From Gammaproteobacteria bacterium (GTDB taxonomy: Bacteria > Pseudomonadota > Gammaproteobacteria > Steroidobacterales > JACDCP01): 7,061 nucleotides of DNA. A program made the translations under genes and the position numbers. The notes beneath the pieces are model-generated. The model was not told where the DNA came from, did not search any database, and was given only the letters and a program-made list of their open reading frames with translations. The stretch lies in assembly GCA_013817465.1 (NCBI GenBank), contig JACDCP010000168.1, positions 1 to 7,061 of the forward strand, given 5' to 3'. Positions 1 to 6,399 of the stretch are shown here, one piece after another. Each line of letters starts with the position of its first letter. The stretch's first letter is position 1.

Positions 1-561
1 GTTGCCGTGCGCCACCACCAGCACATCCTCGCCGCGTCGCAGGCAGGGTGCGATGCTTGCCTCCCAGTACGGCGCGACGCGCCCCAGGGTGTCCTTCAGC
101 GATTCGGTGGCCGGAAGCTCGGCGTCTTTCAGACGCGCATAGCGTACATCGTTCCGCGCATGTCGCTCATCGCCGGCTTCGAGAGCCGGCGGCGGCGTGG
201 CGTAGCTGCGCCGCCAGATCTTGACCTGGGCTTCGCCGTGCCGGGCCACCGTCTCGGGCTTGTTCAAGCCCTGCAATGCGCCGTAGTGGCGTTCGTTGAG
301 GCGCCAGCTCCTATGCACCGGAATCCACATCAGGTCCATGTCCTCGAGCACGATCCAGAGCGTGCGGATGGCGCGCTTGAGCACGGAAGTGAACGCGACG
401 TCGAAACGATAGCCGCCATCGAGCAGCTCGTGTGCGCTGCGGTGCGCCTCCGCGATGCCGAGCTCGGTGAGATCGACGTCCGTCCAGCCCGTGAACAGGT
501 TCTCCAGATTCCAGGTGCTCTGACCGTGGCGCAGCAGGACGAGTTTACCGGTCAATGTCAT
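1..561 (-). CDS. gpmA: 2,3-bisphosphoglycerate-dependent phosphoglycerate mutase, 3' end cut by window edge
   Basis: Interconverts 3-phosphoglycerate and 2-phosphoglycerate in cytosolic glycolysis and gluconeogenesis through a phosphohistidine intermediate. The frame is open from the ATG at 561 to the window edge and gives 187 codons; the family is usually about 230-250 residues, so roughly the last quarter is missing. Visible landmarks: N-terminal KLVLLRHGQSTWN with the phospho-accepting His at residue 12, FTGWTDVDLTELG at 23-35, TSVLKRAIRTLW at 58-69, RLNERHYGALQGLNK at 87-101 with the likely proton-donor Glu at 90, and VAHGN at the edge with the second catalytic His at 185. These match E. 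coli GpmA positions 11, 89 and 184 with an offset of one. Gln14 replaces the commoner Glu of RHGES, a tolerated variant. The start fits the family; an in-frame GTG at 579 is less likely. It lies 62 nt after the NYN gene, with a REP-like hairpin between them. Confidence 0.96.
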   Translation of the reverse strand, partial: MTLTGKLVLLRHGQSTWNLENLFTGWTDVDLTELGIAEAHRSAHELLDGGYRFDVAFTSVLKRAIRTLWIVLEDMDLMWIPVHRSWRLNERHYGALQGLNKPETVARHGEAQVKIWRRSYATPPPALEAGDERHARNDVRYARLKDAELPATESLKDTLGRVAPYWEASIAPCLRRGEDVLVVAHGN

Positions 562-605
562 CTCCCATTTTCCATGCACGGCTGAATCATTCGGCTGCCG
601 CGCGC

Positions 606-627
606 GGCGGGTTGAAACCCGCCCTAC
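606..627 (-). repeat. REP-like element: GTAG followed by an 8-bp inverted repeat
   Basis: Read on the minus strand, 627-606 is GTAG followed by GGCGGGTT-TC-AACCCGCC. This is a perfect 8-bp inverted repeat around 2 nt, or realistically a 7-bp stem with a 4-nt loop. A GTAG-type tetranucleotide placed just 5' of a GC-rich palindrome is the known layout of REP elements mobilised by REP-associated tyrosine transposases. The TAG inside GTAG is the stop codon of the NYN gene. There is no T-tract, so it is not a classical intrinsic terminator, but the hairpin could stabilise the upstream mRNA or reduce read-through into gpmA. The REP assignment is inferred from structure; only one copy is visible here. 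Confidence 0.6.
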
Positions 628-1382
628 TTGTCTGTCGGGCGGACCTTGAAATTGCCGCGGCTTTCGTCGTACTCGAGCTCGATCAGACCCTGCGACTCGC
701 CGGCCTTGAGCAGCTCCGTGAAGCTCGAATAGCCGTAATAGTTCTCGTTGAAGCCCGGGAAGACGCGCCGGATGGTCTGCTTGACGAGTGAGCCCCAGAG
801 CGGATCGTAGTCCGCGTCGAGCGAGCTCACGATTTCGCTCAGGCGATCCATGGCCTCCTGCTTCTTGTCGGCTGCCGGGCCGCGCTTCTTGCGCGCGGGT
901 CGTTTCTTCTGCGCGGCGCGCGCCAGATCGTCGTAGTAGATGAACTCGTCGCAATTCGCGATCAGCAGATCCGAGGTCGAGCTCTTGATTCCGCAGCCGA
1001 TCACGCGCTTGTCGTTTTCCTTGAGCTTCGAGACGAGCGGCGAAAAATCGCTATCGCCCGAGATCAGCGCGAAAATGTCGATGTGCTGCTTCGCATAGCA
1101 GAGGTCTATGGCGTCGACGACCATACGGATGTCGGCGCTGTTTTTGCCGCTCATCTTGCTCTGCGGGATATCGATCAGCTCGACGCCCTGGCTGTGGAAC
1201 TCAGGCAAATAGTTCTGGTAGTAGCGCCAGTCGCAATAGGCGCGCTTGAAGACGATGCGGCCCTTCTCGAGCAGCCGCTTCAGGACGAGGCCGATCTCGA
1301 ACTTCTGCGCATGCGTGTCGCGTGCGCCGATGGCGAGATTCTCGAAGTCGATGAAAGTGGCGATCAGGGGTTCGGTAGCCAT
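624..1382 (-). CDS. NYN (PIN-like) domain protein with C-terminal OST-HTH/LOTUS domain
   Basis: A 252-residue protein of the LabA-like NYN family, a PIN-like nuclease fold. The N-terminal domain (about 5-152) holds the acidic residues expected of a metal-dependent active site: FIDFEN (Asp12), SADIRMVVD (Asp84 and Asp90) and SGDSDF (Asp110, Asp112). A basic linker follows at about 159-174 (KKRPARKKRGPAADKK). The C-terminal part (about 178-249) looks like an OST-HTH/LOTUS winged-helix domain, with the stretch SLVKQTIRRVFPGF, then SSFTELLKAGESQGLIEL and a closing beta-rich tail. Such domains bind RNA or partner proteins, so the likely role is RNA cleavage or RNA regulation in the cytosol; the substrate is unknown. 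The ATG at 1382 is supported by the family's usual MxxxxIATFIDFENL-type N terminus. A palindromic repeat abuts the start and a REP-like hairpin overlaps the TAG stop. It lies downstream of gdhB and upstream of gpmA on the same strand, with no functional link evident. Confidence 0.9.
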   Translation of the reverse strand: MATEPLIATFIDFENLAIGARDTHAQKFEIGLVLKRLLEKGRIVFKRAYCDWRYYQNYLPEFHSQGVELIDIPQSKMSGKNSADIRMVVDAIDLCYAKQHIDIFALISGDSDFSPLVSKLKENDKRVIGCGIKSSTSDLLIANCDEFIYYDDLARAAQKKRPARKKRGPAADKKQEAMDRLSEIVSSLDADYDPLWGSLVKQTIRRVFPGFNENYYGYSSFTELLKAGESQGLIELEYDESRGNFKVRPTDK

Positions 1383-1405
1383 AATGGGGACATTCCTGAT
1401 TTTCC
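1383..1405 (+). repeat. Repeat unit R1
   Basis: Full 23-nt unit, identical to R2 and, inverted, to R4. Its left edge directly abuts the start codon of the NYN gene, and on the minus strand it carries the AGGAA proposed as ribosome-binding site. Confidence 0.85.
1393..1397 (-). promoter_or_regulatory. Putative ribosome-binding site of the NYN gene, inside a repeat unit
   Basis: On the minus strand AGGAA (1397-1393) lies 10 nt before the ATG at 1382. It is the only purine-rich Shine-Dalgarno-like match close to the start, and it is part of the core of repeat unit R1. The translation signal of this gene therefore appears to come from the repeat. The spacing is at the long end of the usual range, so strength is uncertain. 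Confidence 0.45.
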
Positions 1406-1421
1406 GTAAAGGGTGAGACGA

Positions 1422-1444
1422 AATGGGGACATTCCTGATTTTCC
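1422..1444 (+). repeat. Repeat unit R2
   Basis: Full 23-nt unit, identical to R1. It is separated from R1 by 16 nt and from R3 by 6 nt. Confidence 0.85.
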
Positions 1445-1450
1445 TCTGGA

Positions 1451-1472
1451 AATGGGGACATTCCTGATTTCC
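1451..1472 (+). repeat. Repeat unit R3
   Basis: A 22-nt copy that has lost one T from the T-run. Flanking GGA at 1448-1450 completes terminal 6-bp inverted ends (GGAAAT and ATTTCC). It faces R4 across a 34-nt loop. Confidence 0.85.
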
Positions 1473-1506
1473 CCCTGATATGTGCGGCTAACTGAACACC
1501 TCTTAT

Positions 1507-1529
1507 GGAAAATCAGGAATGTCCCCATT
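1507..1529 (-). repeat. Repeat unit R4 (inverted)
   Basis: Perfect reverse complement of R1 and R2. Together with R3 it forms a long hairpin, and with R5 it forms a 19-bp tandem duplication. Confidence 0.85.
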
Positions 1530-1551
1530 TCACAGGAATGTCCCCATTTCA
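1514..1551 (-). repeat. Perfect 19-bp tandem duplication containing the gdhB stop codon
   Basis: Plus-strand CAGGAATGTCCCCATTTCA occurs at 1514-1532 and again at 1533-1551 with no gap. On the minus strand each copy starts with TGA, and the first TGA (1551-1549) is the stop codon of gdhB. Unit R5 (1533-1548) is thus a partial unit most simply produced by tandem duplication of the inner part of R4. Confidence 0.85.
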
Positions 1552-4500
1552 CACGGTGAGCTTGCGGATTTCCTGCAGGGCGACGGAAAGGGTCGGGAAA
1601 TCCCGCGCACCCGCAGTGCGCATTTCCTTGAGAGTGCGCTTGGCATGCGTCACTTGCTCGCTGACAGTGCCGAGCCAGCCGACGACCGCCTCGGCAGGGG
1701 AGGGGCTGCGGCGCCCGGCGATGACCTTCGCGGCCAGGGTGCGCTGCAGACTGTACAGGTTCTCGCGCAAGGCGCCGCGCGCGACGGCCTGCCAATGGCC
1801 TTCGACCTCGAGGGCCTCGATGCGCTCGCGCACCCAGTCGAGGCTCAAGCCCCGGCCGAGCTCGTAATAAACCGCTGCAACGTACTTGACATCGGCTTCG
1901 AGCTCCTGCGCGGCTTCGACGATGTCCAGCGCCGCGTACATGCCCTGCAGCGCAGCCATGCGCCGCGCGGCCTTCTCCGGCACACCGAGATCGATATAGG
2001 TCCGAGCGTGTTCCTGAAACCGCTTGAGCGCCGGGCCGAGGAGCAGGTCGGGCAGGTCCTCGAGGAGCGTCGAGACCCCCGGGCGCAGCCGCGAAACCGC
2101 CGCCTCGATATCGAGCTCGGTGTGCTTGTAGTGATTCAGGAACCAGTACGCGGCCTGGCGCAGCAGCCGCGTCGTCTGGAACATCATCGAGTACTGCGTG
2201 TTGGCGTGCACCTGGTTGTCCAGCCCCTCGATGGCCGCCCACAGCGCGCGCACATCGAAGACCTCGCGGCTGATCGTGTAGGCGCGAGCGATGGCCGCCG
2301 AGTCCGCACCCGTCTCCTCGGCCGCGCGCACCGGGAACACCGGTCCCATGCGGTTGATCATGCTGTTCGTAACCAGCGTGGCGACGATTTCCCGGCTCAG
2401 GCGGTGCTCGTTCATCAGGGTCTTGTAGCGGCGGCGCAGCGGCGCCGGAAAGTAACTGTGCAGCTCGTGCGCGAGATAGCTGTCTTCCGGCACGTTCGAA
2501 TCGATCAAACGGCTGTACAGCGCGATCTTGCTGTAGCTCACGATGATCGCGATCTCGGGGCGGGTGAAGCCCTTGTCGAGCTTGCGGCGCTCCACGATGT
2601 CCTCGTCGGATGGCAGGAATTCGAGCGCGCGGTCGAGAACGCCGCTGCGCTGCAGGCTGCGCACCAGATGGCCATGCTCGTTGATGCGCTCAGCGGCGTG
2701 CGCCTCGGTCATGCTGATCGCCTGACTCTGCAGGTAGTTGTTGCGCAGCACGAGCTGGGCGACCTCTTCGGTCATGGCCTCGAGCAGGCGCCGCCGCCGG
2801 CTCGGCGTGAGCGGCTTGCTCTCTGCCATCTGGTTCAGCAGGATCTTGATGTTCACTTCGCGGTCGGAACAGTCCACGCCCGCCGAGTTGTCGATGAAGT
2901 CTGTGTTGATGCGGCCGCCGTTCAGCGCATATTCGACGCGGCCGAGCTGCGTGAAGCCGAGATTGCCGCCCTCGCCGACGACCTTCGCTTTGAGCTCGCT
3001 TGCGTTGACCCGCAGGTTGTCATTCGCGCGGTCGCCGACGCTCGCATTGGCCTCGTGGCTCGCCTTGACGTAAGTGCCGATGCCGCCGTTCCAGAACAGG
3101 TCGACCGGCATCTTGAGAACCGCGCGGATGAGCGCCTGTGGCGTCACCGGAGCCTCACCGACGCCGAGCATCTTGCGCGCCTGCGGGTTCAGGACAATGC
3201 TCTTCTCGCGCCGGGAAAAGACGCCGCCGCCCTTTGAGATCAACTCAGGCGAATAGTCGTCCCAGGTCGACCGCGGCAGATTGAACAGCCGTTCGCGCTC
3301 GGCGTAGCTCTGCTCCGCATCCGGATCGGGGTCCAGAAAAATGTGCATGTGGTTGAACGCCGCCTTGAGTCTCAGGTGGCGCGATTGGAGCATGCCGTTG
3401 CCGAATACGTCGCCGGCCATGTCGCCGATCCCGATGACCGTAAAGTCCTCGGTTTGGATGTCGACGCCCATTTCGCGGAAATGCCGCTTGACCGCCTCCC
3501 AGGCGCCGCGCGCAGTGATGCCCATCTTCTTGTGGTCGTAGCCCACCGAGCCGCCCGAGGCAAAGGCGTCGCCGAGCCAGAAGCCGTAGGACTTCGAGAT
3601 CTCATTGGCGAGATCGGAGAACGTTGCGGTGCCCTTGTCGGCGGCCACGACGAGATAAGGGTCGTCGCCGTCGTGGCGCAACACGCAGCGCGGCGGCACG
3701 ACCACGCCGTCGACGATGTTGTCCGTAATATCGAGCAAGCCCCTGATGAACGTCCGGTAGCAGTAGACGACTTCCCGCTGCACAAGCTCGCGGTCGCCGG
3801 CCGGCAGTCGTTTGGCGACGAACCCACCCTTGGCGCCCATCGGCACGATCACCGTGTTCTTGACGTTCTGGGCCTTCATGAGCCCCAGCACTTCGGTGCG
3901 GAAATCCTCCGGCCGATCCGACCAGCGCAGTCCGCCGCGTGCCACTTTGGCGCCGCGCAGATGCACGCCCTCCACGCGCGGCGAGTAGACGAAGACCTCG
4001 AACATCGGGCGGGGCAGCGGCAGATCGGGTATCCCGGCCGGGTCGTATTTGAACGACATGTAGGGCTTGGCTTCGCTGTTCTCGTCCTGCCCCTGATCGC
4101 CGCGTTGATAGTAGTTGGTGCGCAGTGTCGCCTGGATGACCGCGAGAAACGCGCGCAGGATGCGATCCTCGTCGAGGCTCGCGACGCCATCGAGGGCTTC
4201 CTTGATGCGGCGCTCGCAGGTTTCCTTCTCGCGCAGCCGGAATGCAGCGTCGTGGTCCGGATTGCAGCGCACGTCGAACAATCTGATCAGCAGGCTGCTG
4301 ACGTGCGCGTTGTTGTACAACACGCGCTCCATGTATTGCTGGCTGAACGGCAGGCCGGTCTGCAGCAGATAACGGCAGCAGGCGCGCAACATCGCCGTTT
4401 CGCGCCAGGAGAGATGCGCGGCCAGCACGAGGCGGTTGAAGCCGTCGTTCTCGACATCGCTGTACCAGACGCGCGCGAATGCGTCCTGAAAAATGTCTCT

Positions 4501-6387
4501 CACGGAGGCCGGATCGAGCGCCTCGCCGCCCGTATAGGACATCTCGAAGTCCTGGATCCAGACCTCGGAGTCGTCGCCGATCTGCAGCCGGTAAGGGCGC
4601 TCGCTGATGACCTTGAGCCCCATGTTTTCGAGCATCGGCAGGACGTCGGAAATCGGAATCGGCTCGTCGGGGCGAAACAGCTTGAAGCGCAGATGAGCCT
4701 CCGGGAACGTCGGTGGGCGGTAGAGGCTCATGCGCAGCGTCTGTGGATCGGCGGCGATATCGACCAGCCGCTCGATATCGAATGTCGCCGCGCGCGGCGT
4801 GACGTCTTCTACGTAAGCGGCGGGAAACGACTGTGCGTAGGCACGGAAAAGCGCCAGGCCGCGTTCCTCGTCGAATCGCTCGATCAGTGTCTCGCGCAGT
4901 ATGTCAGCCCAGGTCCGCACGGCTTCCGCGATGTGTTTTTCGATCTCCCTGGCGCGGATCTTCAGGCCCTGCCCCGGCGTCGTGCGCACGATGATATGTA
5001 CGCGAGCGAGATTCGACTCCGAGAGCTGGACACTCGATTCCAGCGATTCACCGTCGCAGGCTTCCTTGAGGATCGCTTCGATACGCCGCCTAACCTGTGT
5101 GTTGTATTTGTCGCGCGGCACGAACACGAGGCAGGACACGAAACGGCGGAAATCGTCGCGGCGGATGAACAGGCTGACCCGCTGACGCTCCTGCAGATTG
5201 AAGATGCCGCTGGTCGTCCGCACGAGATCCTCGACCGAGCTGTGGAACAGCTCGTCGCGCGGGAACGTGTCCAGGATGTGCATCAGCGCCTTGCCCCCGT
5301 GGCTGCGCGGGGGCAGTCCCGAGCGCTCCATGACCTGTCGCACCTTGTGCCGCAGAAGCGGTATGTCGCGCGGGCTGCGGCTGTAGGCTACCGAAGTGAA
5401 TAGCCCGAGAAAGCGGCGCTCGCCGCTGACGCGTCCCGCATCGTCGAAGGTTTTTACGCCGACGTAATCGAGATAGCCGGGACGATGCACCGTGGCGAGC
5501 GAGTTCGCCTTGGTGATGATCAGCAGATCCCGCGAGCGCGCCTGTCGGCGGATGTATCTGGAAGGTACGTTGCTCGTGCGGTCTTTCTTGCCGCCGTTCT
5601 TGCGCCGCAGAATGCCGAGCCCGGTGCCGGGGACTTCATCCAGGTGCATTTCTTCGCCATCGCGGACCAGCTTGTAGTCACGGTAGCCGAGGAACGTAAA
5701 ATTGTCGTTCGCCATCCATTCCAGCAGCGCTGCGCCCTCGCTCACGTCATTCGCGTCGACGGGAGACGGATCCTTGTGCAGCGACTCGCAGACCTCGAGC
5801 GCTTTCTGGCGCATGGCCTGCCAGTCCGTGTAGGCGGCGCGGACGTCCGCAAGCGTGGAAAGAAGCCGACGCTCGAGTTCCTCGAGTCGCTGCAGGTCGG
5901 TTTCACGGTCCACTTCCACGTGCACCAGGGACTCAGGCGTGGCGCCCTCGGTCGGTGCAGCACCGTCGAGAATTTTCCTGAGGCGACCGCCGGCGGTGCG
6001 TTGCACCGTGATCACCGGGTGCACGGTCAAGTGATTGGAGAGCCCCTGACGCTGGAGAACCATGCTCATGCTGTCCACCAGGAAGGGCATGTCGTCATTG
6101 ACCATTTCGACCACCGTATGGGTCGAGGTCCAGCCATGCTCTTTCTTTTCGGGGTTGAAAATACGCAGCTTCGGCTCGCCCGGCGTCCGTTCGCGCGCGA
6201 ATGCGAGATGCCCCAGCGCCGCGCCGGCCAGATCTTCGGGGCTGCGTTGGCGCAGGTCTTCGACCGACACGTTTCGAAAGTAGTGTCGAATGAATCCGGC
6301 GATATCGAGCTTGCCGCCACGACCCTCGGCGTGCTCGACGATATTATCGAGAAGCCGTTTGCGGGCGTCGCTTATTCGGCGCTGCAT
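1549..6387 (-). CDS. gdhB: NAD-specific glutamate dehydrogenase, large (about 180 kDa) type
   Basis: Catalyses oxidative deamination of L-glutamate to 2-oxoglutarate and ammonium with NAD+, mainly as a catabolic step in amino-acid use. The product is 1,612 residues, matching the large GDH class (Pseudomonas aeruginosa GdhB is about 1,620) and not the 450-residue hexameric type. The N-terminal half (to about 780) matches the regulatory ACT-like and helical regions of the family, including MVNDDMPFLVDSMSMVL at 95-111. The catalytic core follows: GGLRWSDRPEDFRTEVLGLM at 818-837, KAQNVKNTVIVPMGAKGGF at 838-856 with the conserved lysines 838 and 853, DKGTATFSDLAN at 917-928, the nucleotide-binding segment FTVIGIGDMAGDVFGNGML at 982-1000, and VVGEGGNLGFTQLGR at 1136-1150. 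A helical C-terminal domain completes it. No key motif is missing. The ATG at 6387 lies 12 nt after the E2 stop, with an in-frame TGA just upstream and only a weak ribosome-binding site. The enzyme is allosterically controlled by amino acids such as arginine in Pseudomonas; that is family knowledge and not visible here. Confidence 0.97.
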   Translation of the reverse strand: MQRRISDARKRLLDNIVEHAEGRGGKLDIAGFIRHYFRNVSVEDLRQRSPEDLAGAALGHLAFARERTPGEPKLRIFNPEKKEHGWTSTHTVVEMVNDDMPFLVDSMSMVLQRQGLSNHLTVHPVITVQRTAGGRLRKILDGAAPTEGATPESLVHVEVDRETDLQRLEELERRLLSTLADVRAAYTDWQAMRQKALEVCESLHKDPSPVDANDVSEGAALLEWMANDNFTFLGYRDYKLVRDGEEMHLDEVPGTGLGILRRKNGGKKDRTSNVPSRYIRRQARSRDLLIITKANSLATVHRPGYLDYVGVKTFDDAGRVSGERRFLGLFTSVAYSRSPRDIPLLRHKVRQVMERSGLPPRSHGGKALMHILDTFPRDELFHSSVEDLVRTTSGIFNLQERQRVSLFIRRDDFRRFVSCLVFVPRDKYNTQVRRRIEAILKEACDGESLESSVQLSESNLARVHIIVRTTPGQGLKIRAREIEKHIAEAVRTWADILRETLIERFDEERGLALFRAYAQSFPAAYVEDVTPRAATFDIERLVDIAADPQTLRMSLYRPPTFPEAHLRFKLFRPDEPIPISDVLPMLENMGLKVISERPYRLQIGDDSEVWIQDFEMSYTGGEALDPASVRDIFQDAFARVWYSDVENDGFNRLVLAAHLSWRETAMLRACCRYLLQTGLPFSQQYMERVLYNNAHVSSLLIRLFDVRCNPDHDAAFRLREKETCERRIKEALDGVASLDEDRILRAFLAVIQATLRTNYYQRGDQGQDENSEAKPYMSFKYDPAGIPDLPLPRPMFEVFVYSPRVEGVHLRGAKVARGGLRWSDRPEDFRTEVLGLMKAQNVKNTVIVPMGAKGGFVAKRLPAGDRELVQREVVYCYRTFIRGLLDITDNIVDGVVVPPRCVLRHDGDDPYLVVAADKGTATFSDLANEISKSYGFWLGDAFASGGSVGYDHKKMGITARGAWEAVKRHFREMGVDIQTEDFTVIGIGDMAGDVFGNGMLQSRHLRLKAAFNHMHIFLDPDPDAEQSYAERERLFNLPRSTWDDYSPELISKGGGVFSRREKSIVLNPQARKMLGVGEAPVTPQALIRAVLKMPVDLFWNGGIGTYVKASHEANASVGDRANDNLRVNASELKAKVVGEGGNLGFTQLGRVEYALNGGRINTDFIDNSAGVDCSDREVNIKILLNQMAESKPLTPSRRRRLLEAMTEEVAQLVLRNNYLQSQAISMTEAHAAERINEHGHLVRSLQRSGVLDRALEFLPSDEDIVERRKLDKGFTRPEIAIIVSYSKIALYSRLIDSNVPEDSYLAHELHSYFPAPLRRRYKTLMNEHRLSREIVATLVTNSMINRMGPVFPVRAAEETGADSAAIARAYTISREVFDVRALWAAIEGLDNQVHANTQYSMMFQTTRLLRQAAYWFLNHYKHTELDIEAAVSRLRPGVSTLLEDLPDLLLGPALKRFQEHARTYIDLGVPEKAARRMAALQGMYAALDIVEAAQELEADVKYVAAVYYELGRGLSLDWVRERIEALEVEGHWQAVARGALRENLYSLQRTLAAKVIAGRRSPSPAEAVVGWLGTVSEQVTHAKRTLKEMRTAGARDFPTLSVALQEIRKLTV

Positions 6388-6399
6388 GGCATGTTCAGC

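Larger units (their letters stand above)
1449..1531 (-). terminator. Long hairpin R3/R4 downstream of gdhB, possible transcript end or attenuator
   Basis: Bases 1449-1470 and 1510-1531 are perfectly complementary over 22 bp, continued by a one-base bulge and two G-C pairs. The loop is 34 nt (1473-1506). In the gdhB transcript this hairpin forms about 18 nt after the stop codon. There is no U-tract after it, so it is not a standard rho-independent terminator. It could protect the 3' end of gdhB mRNA, promote pausing, or reduce read-through to the NYN gene. R2 can replace R3 in the same pairing. The structure is seen in the sequence; the function is inferred. Confidence 0.4.
1383..1551. repeat. 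Array of five short palindromic repeats (three forward, two inverted) filling the gdhB-NYN gap
   Basis: Five copies of a unit with core AATGGGGACATTCCTG, extended by ATTTTCC in the full 23-nt form, occupy this gap. R1 (1383-1405), R2 (1422-1444) and R3 (1451-1472, one T shorter) run on the plus strand. R4 (1507-1529) and R5 (1533-1548, core only) run on the minus strand. Spacers are 16, 6, 34 and 3 nt. R1, R2 and R4 are identical over 23 nt. With flanking bases, R3 (1448-1472) is itself an imperfect hairpin: GGAAAT pairs with ATTTCC, then GGA with TCC around a CAT loop. No open reading frame with recognisable content and no transposase is present. The layout resembles REP or MITE-like non-autonomous elements; the family is not one I can name. 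Confidence 0.85.

Noticed and set aside
577..579. In-frame GTG as an alternative gpmA start
   Set aside because: It would add six residues not typical of the family and lacks a ribosome-binding site; ATG at 561 gives the expected N terminus.
7..585. Plus-strand open frame opposite gpmA
   Set aside because: The minus strand encodes an unmistakable phosphoglycerate mutase over the same bases.
597..608. 12-bp perfect palindrome GCCGCGCGCGGC next to the REP-like hairpin
   Set aside because: It is an alternating GC run of low complexity and overlaps the hairpin; there is no independent sign of an operator.
1473..1506. Possible promoter in the loop between repeats R3 and R4
   Set aside because: TGATAT- and CATATC-like boxes exist, but no matching -35 box at proper spacing was found on either strand.
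1383..1551. CRISPR array
   Set aside because: Units occur in both orientations, spacers range from 3 to 34 nt, and there are no cas genes.
1364..2242. Minus-strand open frame overlapping the gdhB 3' end and the repeats
   Set aside because: It runs in a different frame from gdhB over its C-terminal domain and is low-complexity, rich in Arg, Ala and Gly; its end is only translated repeat DNA.
5293..5314. 7-bp GC-only hairpin (GCCCCCG and CGGGGGC, 8-nt loop) inside gdhB
   Set aside because: It encodes ordinary residues (LPPRSHGGKA) of the dehydrogenase and is not surprising in GC-rich coding DNA.
1519..5403. Long plus-strand open frames at 1519-3237 and 3343-5403 opposite gdhB
   Set aside because: They lie wholly antisense to a gene with strong, continuous family matches, show no recognisable domain, and are the usual by-product of GC-rich codon use.
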